Source of the DNA: Archangium violaceum
GTDB taxonomy: Bacteria > Myxococcota > Myxococcia > Myxococcales > Myxococcaceae
Assembly (NCBI RefSeq): GCF_016887565.1
Contig: NZ_CP069396.1
Span: 3,003,001-3,067,000, forward strand
Length of the DNA stretch: 64,000 bases
Reading direction: 5' to 3'
The notes below the pieces were generated by a model. That model was not told where the DNA came from. It worked only from the letters and a program-made list of their open reading frames with translations, and made no database searches. The translations under genes and the position numbers were made by a program. Positions 16,719 to 26,967 of the stretch are shown here, piece after piece. Each line of letters opens with the position of its first letter. Positions within the stretch are counted from its first letter, which is position 1.

Positions 16719-16904
16719 GGCCGCGCCCGCCTCGCGGGTAGGGGTCGCTCGCACTCCGAGCGAGCCTGGGAGGGCCCCCCGGGCGTCGGCTGGCAATCAC
16801 CACCGTTCGCCGAGCGTAGATCCGTGGCATACGCCATACGTGGAAAGACGGTGGGTTGGTGTAAGGTCGTGGGACTCGATTTTGGGAGGAGGTAGTCAGC
16901 CGCC

Positions 16905-17639
16905 ATGTGGCATCGATTCAGAAGGGCAATGCGGAGCTTCTTCGGTTTCTTCGTCTCCTCCATCGAGGATCCTGAGCTCATCCTCGAGCAGAACGTGCGT
17001 GACCTGAACGATCAGGTCCCGAAGATGAACGAGTCCATCGCCATGGTGCGGGCGAACGTGACGCTGCTGGAGAAGGAGAACGCGAAGTACAACCAGGACA
17101 TCCGGGAGCTGACGGCCAAGGTGAAGGCGGCCATCCAGGCGGGCCGGGATGACCTGGCGGCGCAGTACGCCACCAAGCTGCAGACGGAGAAGGGGGCGCT
17201 GGAGCGCAACGAGCTGCAGCTGGCCACGGCGAAGCAGGCGTACGAGAAGGCGCTGAACCTGAAGAAGGTCTTCATGCGCGAGAAGGAGAAGAAGACGCAG
17301 GAGGCGATGAACGCCATCCGCGACGCGCGCCGCGCCCAGTGGCAGTCCAAGGTGGCCGACGCGATGGAGTCCTTCACCGTCGCCGGCATCGACCAGACGC
17401 ACGACGAGATGCTGCGCAAGGTCCAGGAGAAGGCCGCCGTCAACGAGGCGCGCATGCAGATGGCGCTCGAGTCGGTGGACCACCAGGCCGTGCAGATCGA
17501 GGAGGACGCCGAGCGCCTCCAGGCCATGGACCTGGTCAAGCAGATGAAGATGGAGATGGGCCTGGACAGCCCCGCGCCGGTCTCCGAGGTCGGTGGTGGC
17601 ACCGAGAAGACCATCGGCAAGAAGGTGGAGATCAAGTAG
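16905..17639 (+). CDS. pspA: PspA/IM30 family membrane-stress protein
   Basis: A 244-residue, almost entirely helical protein. It starts with an amphipathic helix ([20 protein letters not shown]) followed by [17 protein letters not shown], the canonical PspA/Vipp1 opening, and long coiled coils from about 25 to 210. PspA oligomers coat and protect damaged inner membranes and, in enterobacteria, restrain the activator PspF. No PspF, PspB or PspC is present here. Two downstream genes (a solute-binding-like protein and a membrane-anchored coiled-coil protein) are probably co-transcribed. GGAGGAGG lies a little upstream of the ATG. Confidence 0.93.
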   Translation: MWHRFRRAMRSFFGFFVSSIEDPELILEQNVRDLNDQVPKMNESIAMVRANVTLLEKENAKYNQDIRELTAKVKAAIQAGRDDLAAQYATKLQTEKGALERNELQLATAKQAYEKALNLKKVFMREKEKKTQEAMNAIRDARRAQWQSKVADAMESFTVAGIDQTHDEMLRKVQEKAAVNEARMQMALESVDHQAVQIEEDAERLQAMDLVKQMKMEMGLDSPAPVSEVGGGTEKTIGKKVEIK

Positions 17640-17666
17640 TCCCGTGGGACGGAGGAGGCCGCTCTG

Positions 17667-18854
17667 ATGGCAGTGCAACGCGGACCCGGCCTCACCCCGT
17701 TCGTCGGCCTGTGTGTCCTGGCGGTGGGGTACCTGCTGGCCTCGCGGCTGGGGTACCTGGATCGGCTGCAGGCGCGCTTCTTCCCGGCGGCGAAGGAGGC
17801 CGTGCGCCTGTCTCCGGGAGACTTCCCCGCGGGAGTGGCGGCACCGGTGGCGGACGTGGCCTCGGTGCCGCTGCGGCCCACGCTCATCGGCTTCACCGCG
17901 CGTGGCTCGGCGGCGGCGCTGCTGCTGGCCACCGGAGGGGCCTCGACGCTGGACAACCCCGGGCCTCCGCCGGGCGCGGCGCAGGGCGTGCTGAAGACGG
18001 CGTACGCCATGGACGCGCGCGCCGTCGTCTTCCCCACCGAGGAGGAGCTGCGGCAGGCGCTGTCGGTGGGGGCCGAGCACGGTGGCGTGGACATGGCGGC
18101 CATCTCGGTGGACCGGCTGGCGGCGTGGATGCCGTCGCTGCGGGACGCGGCGCCACGCACGGTGATGTTGCTGGGGCGCAGCCGGGGGCAGGAGGCGCTG
18201 GCGGCGGTGGGAGTGCCGGACCTGGCCTCGCTGCGAGGCAAGCGGCTGGGGGTGTACCCCACGAGCTCCTCGTACTACTTCACGCTGTGGGTGCTGTCGC
18301 GCGCGGGCCTGCGCATGGCGGACGTGCGGTGGGTGGACCTGCCCTCCACGCTGGACGCGGGCCGGGCGTTGCGCGAGGGCCGGGCGGACGCGGTGGCGGG
18401 GCTGTGGGGCGACGTGGAGCTGGCCGCGCGGGACAGGGGCGGCGCGGTGCTGGCCACCACGGCGGATGCGCCGCACCTGCTGGCCACGGTGCTGGTGACG
18501 CGGGGGGACTACGCCGCGCGCTATCCGGACGCGGTGCGCCGGCTGATTCGTGGGCTGCTGGACGCGAGCGGCGCCGTCCTGAAGGACCCGGGGCCCGGCG
18601 CGCGGCTGTTGGGCGAGGTGGCGCCCTACCTGGGTGACCCCACCGAGGCCATCCGCAGCGCGCCTCCGGCGACACTGGCGGACAATCGGGCCTTCTTCGG
18701 GCTTTCCGGCGAGGCGCCCGTCACCTATGACGAGCTTTTCCAGAGCGCCTCGGCGCTCTATCGAAAGATCAAGCGCACGGCGGCGGTTGTGCCGGCCGAG
18801 GACACCCGCGACCTCGGAGCGCTGAAATACGTGTCGGAGGCGCGAGGGCCCTGA
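17667..18854 (+). CDS. membrane-anchored ABC-type solute-binding protein (NMT1/SsuA-like)
   Basis: A 395-residue protein with an N-terminal hydrophobic helix ([19 protein letters not shown]) that lacks a clear cleavage site and may be an anchor. The remainder has the layout of a type II periplasmic binding domain of the nitrate/taurine (NMT1) group: [31 protein letters not shown], the helix [18 protein letters not shown], and a late segment with [17 protein letters not shown]. No transporter permease or ATPase is encoded nearby, and it follows pspA by 27 bases. I therefore suspect a sensor or accessory role in the envelope-stress response rather than uptake. Confidence 0.65.
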   Translation: MAVQRGPGLTPFVGLCVLAVGYLLASRLGYLDRLQARFFPAAKEAVRLSPGDFPAGVAAPVADVASVPLRPTLIGFTARGSAAALLLATGGASTLDNPGPPPGAAQGVLKTAYAMDARAVVFPTEEELRQALSVGAEHGGVDMAAISVDRLAAWMPSLRDAAPRTVMLLGRSRGQEALAAVGVPDLASLRGKRLGVYPTSSSYYFTLWVLSRAGLRMADVRWVDLPSTLDAGRALREGRADAVAGLWGDVELAARDRGGAVLATTADAPHLLATVLVTRGDYAARYPDAVRRLIRGLLDASGAVLKDPGPGARLLGEVAPYLGDPTEAIRSAPPATLADNRAFFGLSGEAPVTYDELFQSASALYRKIKRTAAVVPAEDTRDLGALKYVSEARGP

Positions 18855-18893
18855 GCCCTCTGTCCGCGAGGCGCCTCCCTGGCGAGGACTTCC

Positions 18894-19703
18894 GTGGCCC
18901 GCACTCCGAACTTCCTGAAGGCCGCCTTCCTGATGCCCGCCAACCTGGTGGGACTGCTGACCGCCGGAGCGTCCTCCGCCATGACGGGAGAGCTGCTGCC
19001 GTCGCTGGTGGCGCTCGGGGTGGAGGGCGTGTACCTGGGGGTGGCGATCTCCTCGAAGCGCTTCCAGCGCGCGGTGCGCGCGAGCCAGCCGGGAGCGAAG
19101 GACGAGGAGGCGGCACGGCAGCAGATGGAGTCGCTGCTGGCGGATCTGGCGCCCTCGCAGCGCGAGCACTACCAGGTGCTGGTGGGGCTGAAGGAGAAGA
19201 TCCTCGCCAACTACGCGAAGCTGCCCGGCGGGCGGGTGCTGTCGGCGAGCAGCGAGCAGCGGCTGGACACGCTGCTGACGTCATTCCTGCGGCTCATCTC
19301 CACGCTGAACCAGTACCGCACGTACCTCAACTCGGCGGAGCGGCAGTCGCTGGAGAAGGAGGTGCGCCTGCTGGAGGCGGAGGTGGCGCAGGAGGCGAAT
19401 CCACGGCTGAAGGACGTGAAGGAGAAGCGGCTGGACATCCTGAAGCGGAGGCTGGCGCGCTTCGAGCAGGCGAGTGAGAGCCGCGAGGTGGTGAGCCACC
19501 AACTGGCGAGCATCGAGGACCTGATGCGGCTGACGCACGAGCAGTCCATCGCCATCCGAGACCCGGAGACCGTCAACCGGCAGCTGGATGCGCTCAGCGC
19601 CGAGGCGCACGCCACGGACGAGACGGTGCGCGAGATGGAGCGCTTCCTCGACTTCACCGAGGAGACCTCGGGCCCGCTGCCGCACGGCACGCGCGTGCGG
19701 TAG
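18894..19703 (+). CDS. membrane-associated coiled-coil protein linked to pspA
   Basis: A 269-residue protein of unknown function starting at a GTG (18894) with GAGGA just before it. Residues 10-55 hold one or two hydrophobic segments ([37 protein letters not shown]). The rest is charged and helical, with strong coiled-coil character from about 120 to 250 (for example [18 protein letters not shown] and [15 protein letters not shown]). It is third in the run with pspA and the binding-like protein, so it may tether PspA to the membrane or sense bilayer state. This is inference from order and architecture; I recognise no named family. Confidence 0.6.
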   Translation: MARTPNFLKAAFLMPANLVGLLTAGASSAMTGELLPSLVALGVEGVYLGVAISSKRFQRAVRASQPGAKDEEAARQQMESLLADLAPSQREHYQVLVGLKEKILANYAKLPGGRVLSASSEQRLDTLLTSFLRLISTLNQYRTYLNSAERQSLEKEVRLLEAEVAQEANPRLKDVKEKRLDILKRRLARFEQASESREVVSHQLASIEDLMRLTHEQSIAIRDPETVNRQLDALSAEAHATDETVREMERFLDFTEETSGPLPHGTRVR

Positions 19704-19796
19704 GGGACACCGCGCGACATGGGCCGTTTCAGGGCCTCGGTGACTCTCCGCATACTGGCTTTCGAGGGTTCCGGCTCACGGAGTCACGGAGGCACC

Positions 19797-20267
19797 ATGC
19801 ATGGGAGGGTCCTGGGGCGATTGCTTCTCGCCGGGGCGATGGCGCTCCTCTTGGATGCGTGCGCGACCGCATCCGGCGGACACATTCCTCCGTCTGCTTT
19901 CGAGTTCCACGAGATTGTGTCCAACGAGGGGCCACTGCCAGGTGGGTGGAAGGTGGCTCAGGTCAACATCCTGTTGGCCCGGGTCTCGCGGTACAAACCA
20001 TTGCAGGCCTGGTGTGATCTCGAAATTGGAATCCCCCTTGAGAACTGGAAGCGCTCCCTGACGGATTCGCTCGCGCAGCGTAAGTCAGCGCAGGCCTCGG
20101 ATGCGGCGGCTCAACTTGTGCTGCGTGGGAATGAGACGGTTTCCGTTCTTGCCTGCAATCAGTTCAGGGATGAGACGAGGCGTCTGCTGGAGCGGAGCCT
20201 CTTTGGTGTCAGGGTGACGAAGTTCCTCACGCTGGGTATCGAACCCAAATCCTTTCCTGAGGATTGA
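19797..20267 (+). CDS. small lipoprotein, unknown function
   Basis: A 156-residue protein starting at an ATG behind CACGGAGG. A lipoprotein signal is clear: hydrophobic LGRLLLAGAMALLL followed by lipobox LDAC. The mature chain (FEFHEIVSNEGPLPGGWKV, then CDLEIGIPLENWKRSL) matches no family I recognise. Base composition and codon use are visibly less G+C-rich than in the flanking genes, suggesting recent acquisition. The next gene begins one base after its stop, so the two are a unit. Confidence 0.65.
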   Translation: MHGRVLGRLLLAGAMALLLDACATASGGHIPPSAFEFHEIVSNEGPLPGGWKVAQVNILLARVSRYKPLQAWCDLEIGIPLENWKRSLTDSLAQRKSAQASDAAAQLVLRGNETVSVLACNQFRDETRRLLERSLFGVRVTKFLTLGIEPKSFPED

Positions 20268-20268
20268 G

Positions 20269-20859
20269 ATGCAAGACGTCATGGATGCGCGGTTCTCAGC
20301 AGGTGCACTCGTCGACCTCGTGCACCGGTACTACCCAGCGGGGATTCATGGCGATGATCCGCGACATAGGGAGAGCGAGGAATACCGACGATTGACCGCT
20401 GCGCGCCTGTCGGCCCAGACAGATGACTCGGCTTGGAAGGGATTCCGGCAGCGCATTCGCGAGCAACTCCCTGGATGTGTGCAGTGGGAGTTGCCTGGCC
20501 TGCTCTACGACCCGAGCCGTCGCGTCCGGGTTTATTTGCCGGACACGCAGAAGTCCGATCGCACGAGGAATGCCATCGTGGTGTTTACGAGCATCCTGGC
20601 TCCAGTACATATCCTCCATGCTTCCCAAGAGATGGATTTGGGCGAAGAGGAGACAACTTCCCAGGTGTGGTTCCCTCCGTTTCCACCTGAGTTCCAATCT
20701 CTCGAAGCGAAGCTGGATGCGCTCGTGCGTGACTCGTTCGGGACCGTCCGGTTGCCCAATGAGATTCTCTTCACCCCCGTGCCGGACCTCCAGGTCGGCA
20801 ACACCGACTTCGGAAAGGTGCAACTCCTCCACTGCCTCTTTACCGATAACATCTGGTGA
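20269..20859 (+). CDS. accessory protein, possible immunity-type (myxobacterial paralogue family)
   Basis: A 196-residue soluble protein without signal peptide. The start LVDLVHRYYPAGIHGDDPRHRESEEYRRL and the later LYDPSRRVRVYLP, PPFPPEFQSLEAKLDAL and LPNEILFTPVPDL look, from memory, like a large set of single-domain proteins scattered through myxobacterial genomes, often beside lipoprotein toxins. On that basis it could be an orphan immunity protein; I could not test this. Like its upstream partner it has a lower G+C content than its surroundings. ATG codons at 20269 and 20281 are both possible starts. Confidence 0.55.
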   Translation: MQDVMDARFSAGALVDLVHRYYPAGIHGDDPRHRESEEYRRLTAARLSAQTDDSAWKGFRQRIREQLPGCVQWELPGLLYDPSRRVRVYLPDTQKSDRTRNAIVVFTSILAPVHILHASQEMDLGEEETTSQVWFPPFPPEFQSLEAKLDALVRDSFGTVRLPNEILFTPVPDLQVGNTDFGKVQLLHCLFTDNIW

Positions 20860-20922
20860 CCCTCCTTCCGGCGGTCACTCCTGATAGGCTGCGGGCCTTT
20901 CCGTCTCGTCGAAGGGGTCCCG

Positions 20923-21981
20923 ATGCTGCGCCGCTACATGGGAGACAAGCCGAAGCGCGAGTACACCAACTCGTGCACGCCGTGCATGGCCCTCAAGCAG
21001 CAGGTGGCCTGCAACGAGCTGTGTTGCCGCCACTTCCTCGTGATGATGGCCCAGGAGGACCTCGACGAGGGACTCCTTCCCCAGCCTCCCTTCCTCGATG
21101 TCCTCAAGAAGGCTCCTTCGGGTCACTGCTTCTACTTCGACGAGAAGACCACCGCCTGTGGTGCCTGGGACAAGCGCCCCCTCGTCTGCCGCTCCTATGA
21201 CTGCCGCGATGATGGTTTTCGCGCGGCCATGGTCCGCGACCATGTCAACCCGCCCGAGGCCCACTTCGTCTCGGAAGAGCCTCGCACCTGCGAGGGCTGC
21301 GGGGCCGGGCTCTCGCTGTTGATGGGGTGCGCGGCCTCGTGTGATGGGCGCGCCGTGTGCATCGCGTGCGGCGCGGGTTACTCCGTCGCCTTTCACTATG
21401 CGGAGCGGCGCTTCGACATCCGCTATGTCTCGGACCTGGAACCCCGCAGGCAGCGCGAGTACCTCCTTCAATCGTTCCTCTACCGTGCGCGCTGGGCGGA
21501 GGCCCTCGCCGTCCTCGACGAGCTGCTCGACCAGACTCCCGACCGGGAGGATCTGCGCCTGGAGCGCGCCGTCGTCCTCGCCGAGCTGGGCAGGCGGGAT
21601 GAGGCCCGCGGGCTTTTGGAGGCCAGTCCGGTCCTGGAGTCCGCGCTCGAGCTCGCCTGGCTCGATCGCCTCGATGGCCGTCTGGATGAGGCTCGGAGTC
21701 GGCTCGAGGCCGTCTTCCCCCGCCTCCCCGAGGGCTCACAGGTTCGCGCCATGACGCAGCTCGGTAAGGTTGCTCGTCAGCAGGGGGACGTCGGCACCGC
21801 GGCCCTCTGGTTCGTCAAGGGGTTCTCCCTCCATCGCAAGCACTCCCGGCCGAACGCCGCGCTCAAGGAACTCGTCATGGAACTGTCCCGGGGTGCTCCG
21901 CACGAGCGCGCCGCCGTCCAGAGCGCCCTGGCCGGACAGGACGTGGCTCCGGACCTGCGACGGGATGTCCAGGGCGAGTAG
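20923..21981 (+). CDS. YkgJ-type cysteine-cluster protein fused to TPR-like repeats
   Basis: A 352-residue protein. Residues 15-130 form a cysteine-rich metal-binding module of the YkgJ/zinc-or-iron-chelating family: Cys18, Cys21, Cys30, Cys34, Cys35, Cys69, Cys79, Cys89 and Cys94, with CGAWDKRPLVCRSYDC as the typical end. A second cluster (CEGCGAG, CDGRAVCIACGAG) follows at about 125-155. From 180 to 330 the chain is built of helical pairs resembling TPRs (RWAEALAVLDELLDQTPDRE, GRRDEARGLLEAS). YkgJ domains are thought to hold Fe or Zn and some act near flagellin methylation; the fusion to protein-interaction repeats is less common. Function unknown. Confidence 0.7.
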   Translation: MLRRYMGDKPKREYTNSCTPCMALKQQVACNELCCRHFLVMMAQEDLDEGLLPQPPFLDVLKKAPSGHCFYFDEKTTACGAWDKRPLVCRSYDCRDDGFRAAMVRDHVNPPEAHFVSEEPRTCEGCGAGLSLLMGCAASCDGRAVCIACGAGYSVAFHYAERRFDIRYVSDLEPRRQREYLLQSFLYRARWAEALAVLDELLDQTPDREDLRLERAVVLAELGRRDEARGLLEASPVLESALELAWLDRLDGRLDEARSRLEAVFPRLPEGSQVRAMTQLGKVARQQGDVGTAALWFVKGFSLHRKHSRPNAALKELVMELSRGAPHERAAVQSALAGQDVAPDLRRDVQGE

Positions 21982-22017
21982 GGTTCAACCCTGGGATTCG
22001 CCAGACCCTCACCCCGT

Positions 22018-22038
22018 CCCTCTCCCAGAGGGAGAGGG
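22018..22038. repeat. palindromic repeat, copy 1
   Basis: CCCTCTCCC-AGA-GGGAGAGGG is a perfect 9-bp hairpin with a 3-base loop. It is preceded by ACCCTCACCCCGT, the complement of the flank GGGGTGAGGGT seen beside other copies. It lies between two convergent genes and may act as a two-way terminator. See copies at 22072, 46491, 46558 and 50386. Confidence 0.85.
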
Positions 22039-22071
22039 TTGAACCCCAGGGCTTCGCTACCCTCACCCTTT

Positions 22072-22092
22072 CCCTCTCCCGAAGGGAGAGGG
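22072..22092. repeat. palindromic repeat, copy 2
   Basis: The same 9-bp arms, CCCTCTCCC and GGGAGAGGG, with loop GAA. It is preceded by CCCTCACCCTTT and, with copy 1, forms a tandem pair whose linker GGTTGAACCCCAGGG also recurs in part before copy 1. Confidence 0.85.
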
Positions 22093-22100
22093 GTGGGGAC

Positions 22101-23204
22101 TCAGTAGACCGTGCTCTGCCACGGGAACAGGTAGGTCAGCGGGATGTTGAGTCGCGCCGCCCATGAGGCCTCGTTGTGCCCCGCTCCCTGCGCCACGTAG
22201 GAGTACAGATCCTTTCCCTGTACGTACCCGTCCGCTACCAGCGCGTCCCTCATCCGCGTCGTCTCCGTCAGGCCGTCGCCGTTCGTCCCCGCGTCGATGT
22301 AGATGTTCACCGCTACCTTCGTGGTGGTCGCCTCCACCTGCTGCGTCAGCGCCTGGTTGTTCCACCAGAATGAGCTCGACATCGCCGCCAGCTTCCCGAA
22401 GACCGCCGGGTTGCGCCTCCCGATGTAGAACGACACCAGCCCTCCCAGTGACGAGCCGATGAGCGCCGTGTTCGTCTTCGTCGTCAGCGTCCGGTAGTTC
22501 TGGTCGATGTACGGCTTCACCGTGTCGAGGATGAAGCGCTCGTACTTGTCCGCGCCCCCTCCGCCATACTGCGGATCGCAGCAGGGCGTGTACTCATAGA
22601 TGCGGTTCGAGCCACCATTGTAGATGCCCACGATGATGACCTCGTCCATCGAGCCGTTGCCGATGAGCGCGTTGGTCGTCTCGTCCATGCGCCACTCGAC
22701 GCCGCCAAAGGCGGTGGAGGGATCGAAGAGGTTCTGACCGTCGTGCGCGTACAGCACCGGGTAGCGCTTGAGCGGGTTCTCCGAGTAGCTCGGGGGAAGG
22801 TAGATGGCGAGGTGGCGCGTGTTGCCGAGTTGCGGCGAGGAGATGTTGTAGACGTACTGCAGCCGCCCCGAGGCCGCGCCGAAGAAGGGGTAGAGGTCCA
22901 CCGTGGCACCGGCCTTGATGAGGTAGTTGGCGCCGGTGGACCAGGTCACGTCGTTGACGAGAGGTTTGAGCTCCACGTCGCCCACGGTGTTCGCCCAGGT
23001 CAGCGTCCAGATGTTGCCCGTGGTCCAGGTGGCGTTGGTGCCAGTGGTCCAGGACAGGGGGGTCTTGCTGCCTCGTATCGTGATGCGGTTGCCGTAGCCG
23101 ACGTCGTAGTGGACCCGGACTGTGGTGGCCTCCGCCGCCGTGCCCAGGAGCAACAGCACGAGTGCCGCCAGCAGGCCAGCCCCGCGCGTCATGGATTCGT
23201 ACAT
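22101..23204 (-). CDS. secreted esterase D/Fes-like alpha/beta hydrolase with N-terminal carbohydrate-binding-like domain
   Basis: A 367-residue protein. The ATG at 23204 gives a signal peptide (MTRGAGLLAALVLLLLGTAAEA). Residues 28-110 form an immunoglobulin/CBM20-like strand-rich domain (TTVRVHYDVGYGNRITIRG, WTLTWANTVGDVELKPL). The hydrolase begins near 125 (NTRHLAIYLPPSY, YPVLYAHDGQNLFDP) and has nucleophile Ser252 in GSSLGG, a likely acid at Asp305 or Asp310 and His343 in GAGHNEASW. This is the esterase-D/enterochelin-esterase layout; related secreted enzymes cut ester links in plant polymers or siderophores. The substrate is unknown. It converges with the YkgJ/TPR gene over the paired palindromes. 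Confidence 0.8.
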   Translation of the reverse strand: MYESMTRGAGLLAALVLLLLGTAAEATTVRVHYDVGYGNRITIRGSKTPLSWTTGTNATWTTGNIWTLTWANTVGDVELKPLVNDVTWSTGANYLIKAGATVDLYPFFGAASGRLQYVYNISSPQLGNTRHLAIYLPPSYSENPLKRYPVLYAHDGQNLFDPSTAFGGVEWRMDETTNALIGNGSMDEVIIVGIYNGGSNRIYEYTPCCDPQYGGGGADKYERFILDTVKPYIDQNYRTLTTKTNTALIGSSLGGLVSFYIGRRNPAVFGKLAAMSSSFWWNNQALTQQVEATTTKVAVNIYIDAGTNGDGLTETTRMRDALVADGYVQGKDLYSYVAQGAGHNEASWAARLNIPLTYLFPWQSTVY

Positions 23205-23384
23205 GGTGTGTCGTGCCTCCCTGTGAGAGTCGCCGCCTCCTTGGACTTGCCCGGGCATGGGTCGATCACCCATGCTCCCAGTGCGAATCCCGGTGGGGCA
23301 AGGTCAGCCCCTGGACGGGTGGCCGGTGCCCGCCGTACGAATGAATTTGACTCCGGGCCCTGGGCCGTCTGCACTCCCGTTCCT

Positions 23385-24991
23385 ATGCTCCGCCGCGCCT
23401 CACCCTGGCTCCTGCTCCTGTTGCTCGTGTTCGCCGGCTGTTCCCGCTGCGGCGAGAAGCAGGGCGCGCTCGGGACGAAGACGAGAGACCCCGCCCGCTT
23501 CCTTCCTCGCGGCGCCCAGGCCGCCCTCGTCGTTCCAGATCTCGGCGCTCTCGGCGAAAAGCTCGCCCGCTTCCAGAACCTCAAGCTGGCCAACTTCGTC
23601 GCCCAGCTCCAGAACGCCCAGTCCGCCGAGGCCTATGTCTCCAGTGTCATGCGCCAGGTGGGCGTGGACCTGCGTAACCGTCAGGCAATAGAGGCCGCTG
23701 GCATCGACCCCGCCCGGGGCGCCGGTGTGGCCCTGCTCAGCGGCGGCCAGGCCTTCTCCGTGCTCGGCGTGAAGGACGAGAAGACCCTCACGGAGACCTT
23801 CGCCAAACTCGCTCGCGACCGTCTCGGGGCCTCTCAGCGCGCCGAGCAGAAGAGCCCCGGTGGCACCCTCGTCAGCTTCAGCCGGCCCGGCGCGCAGCAG
23901 CCCTCGCTCGGCCTCCTCTTCACCGACGGCTACGCCCTGCTGGGCGCCGGCCCCATGGTGGCCCAGCTCTCCGGCTACGCCACGCTGCCCGCCGACAAGT
24001 CGCTCGCGGAGGAGCCCCTCCTCTCCGCCTCCCTCAAGCGGCTCCCCGCCGAGCGCGACTTCTATGCCTTCCTCCCCGGCGGCGTCGGCTTCCTCGTCCC
24101 GGCCGGCACCACCCAGTCCGTCACCGTGACGGGCTCGCTCGGCGAGCGCGCGGTGACGCTGCGCATGGACTCGCCCTGGCCGGACACCCAGGCCTCCCTC
24201 TCCGCGCTCGTCCCGCAGCAGGCCCCGGAGCTGCTCGGCTATTTGCCGGAGGACAGCTTCCTCGTGGCGCGCTACCGGGGAGACCCCTCGCAGCTCAACG
24301 GCATCTGGCCCTACCTCGCCGGCTCCTACGTCACCCGCGCCGTGCAGGAGAGCGGCTTCGACGTCAAGGGCGAGGTGCTCGACAAGTTGAAGCCGGGCCT
24401 CGTCGCGGGCGTGGCCCTGGCTCCCACCGTGCAACTCACCGGGGGCATGCCCTCGCTGGACCCTCGGCGCACCAACCCCTTCCGCTACGTGCACCTCGTG
24501 GTGGTGGGCGAGGCGAAGGACACCACCAGCTTCCCCGCCACCCTCGAGAAGCTGCCCGCCATCGCCCCTCGCTTCGGCGCCGAGGTGAAGCCCTCGGACC
24601 TCGCCGGCCAGCGCGTCTACCTGACCTCCTACCGCCAGGGCGAGGGCGCTCACTTCGCAGCGGTGGGGGACAAGCTGACGCTCGCCGCGCCCCAGTCCCG
24701 TCTCGAGGCGGCGCTCACGAAGCTCCAGGGCCCCGCCGGCAACATCCCCGTGGCCGAGGACCTGCGTGGGGTGCTCCAGGGTCCCGTGCTGGGCGCGGTG
24801 GTGGACCTGCGGCGCCTCTCCGACGCCGTGAAGGCGCTCCCCTCCGAGGCCTGGGGCATCGGCGGCTTCGCCATCAAGGCGACCACCGTTCGCTGGCTGG
24901 ACGCCACGGATGACCTACGCGCGGTGACGCTGGGCCTCTCCGAGAAGGAGAAGGCCCTGCAAGCCGAGCTCACCCTCTGGTTGGCACCCCA

Positions 24992-24995
<4 letters not shown>
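23385..24995 (+). CDS. large lipoprotein preceding an ABC export operon
   Basis: A 536-residue lipoprotein: MLRRASPWLLLLLLVFAGC gives a lipobox ending at Cys19. The mature part alternates short glycine/alanine-rich strands and helices. Segments such as FLPRGAQAALVVPDLGALGEKL and PEDSFLVARYRGDPSQLNGIW recall cell-surface lipoproteins with repeated halves (DUF3352-like), but I cannot assign a named function. Its stop overlaps the start of an ABC ATPase gene, and four genes run head to tail with overlaps, so it probably acts with that transporter, for example as a substrate or periplasmic partner of a LolCDE/MacB-like system. Confidence 0.65.
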
Positions 24996-25683
<688 letters not shown>

Positions 25684-25687
<4 letters not shown>

Positions 25688-26967
25688 GGCTGGCGGCGCT
25701 GTCCCAGCTGGTGCGCCAGAGCCTCGTGCGCGAGCGGCGGGGGGCGTTCTTCTCCGCCTTCGGCGTGGCCATGGGCGTGGGGGCGCTCGTCTTCTTCCTG
25801 GGTCTGGGTCTGGGGGTGGGCCGCGTCATCCGCGAGCGCGTCTTCCCCGCGGACGCGCGGCTGGTGGACGTGGTGCCTCCGGCCGTGTCGCTCGGCTCGT
25901 TCCTCGGGGGCGGCAAGCTGGACACCGTCATGGTGGAGCGCCTCCAGGCGCTGCCCGAAGTGGAGACGCTGTACCGGAAGATGAACGTGCGCGCCCCCGC
26001 GGCGAGCCGCTACGACGGTGACTTCTTCGGCCGCAAGCTGCGCATGGGCGTGGATGTCCTCGCTGTGGGGGTGGACCCCGGCCTCGTCGAGGGCGACGTG
26101 CGGATGAACAAGTTCGTGGACCCGGGGCCGGGTCAGCCCCTCCCGGGTCTCATCTCCACGCGGCTGTTGGAGATCTACAACAACACCTTCGCCCCGGCCC
26201 GCAAGCTGCCGAGGCTCGCGCCGGAGATGCTCGTCGGCTTCACCTTCCCGGTGGACTTCAACCGCTCCTACGTGTCCGCCCCGCTGCCGGGAGCCCCCGT
26301 CATCTCCTCCCAGGTGCAGGTGGTGGGCGCCTCCGACCGGGCGCTGCTCGCGGGCGTCACCATTCCCCTGGACGCGGCCATCCGCCTCAATCGCGAGATG
26401 GGCCAGGACACGGAGACGTACTCCGGCGTCACCCTGGTGGCCTCCAGCCCCGGTGCCGTGCCGGGCCTCGTGGAGGCGGTGAAGGAGATGGGTCTGGAGA
26501 TCGACGACCAGGAGCGGCGGCTCGCGGAGAACGTGGGCGCGGCGGTGGCCCTCACCACGTCCGCGCTGGCGCTGCTCTCCATCCTCATCTGCGTGCTCGC
26601 GGCGGTGAACATCGCCCACGCCCTGAGCGCCTCGGTGCGCGCACGCGCCAAGGAGATTGGTGTCATGCAGGCGGTGGGCGCCTCGCGCTCGGACGTGCGC
26701 AACATCGTCCTCGCCGAGGCTGGCGTGGTGGGGCTGGCCGGGGGGCTCCTGGGCACGCTCGCCGCGATCGTCCTTGCACTGGTCGTGGACAGGCTCGCGT
26801 CCTCCTACCTCCCACAGTTCCCCTTCAAGCCCGAGAGCTTCTTCTCCTTCCCCTGGCCCGTGGTGGTGGGCGGGGTGGTGCTCGGACTGCTCGCCGCGGT
26901 GGCCGGCGCCTGGTTCCCCAGTCACCGCGCCGCCGCCACCGACCCCGCACGCACGCTCGCCGGATGA
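25684..26967 (+). CDS. ABC transporter permease, MacB/FtsX family
   Basis: A 427-residue membrane protein with the MacB/LolC/FtsX plan: one N-terminal helix (FFSAFGVAMGVGALVFFLGLGLGVG), a periplasmic domain from about 50 to 285, and three C-terminal helices (ALALLSILICVLAAVNIAHAL, AEAGVVGLAGGLLGTLAAIVLALV, WPVVVGGVVLGLLAAVAGAWF). ARAKEIGVMQAVGASRSDV between the first two is the conserved coupling region. It should form a dimer with the preceding ATPase. Only one permease gene is present, so a homodimer as in MacB is likely. Macrolide, lipoprotein or peptide export are all possible. Confidence 0.9.

Noticed and set aside
16820-16904. Sigma-54 promoter before pspA
   Set aside because: TGGCAT near 16825 was considered as a -24 element, but no TTGC-type -12 element follows at the required distance.
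22000-22100. CRISPR array
   Set aside because: Only two repeat units per locus, with non-uniform spacers and a strongly palindromic unit; no cas genes.
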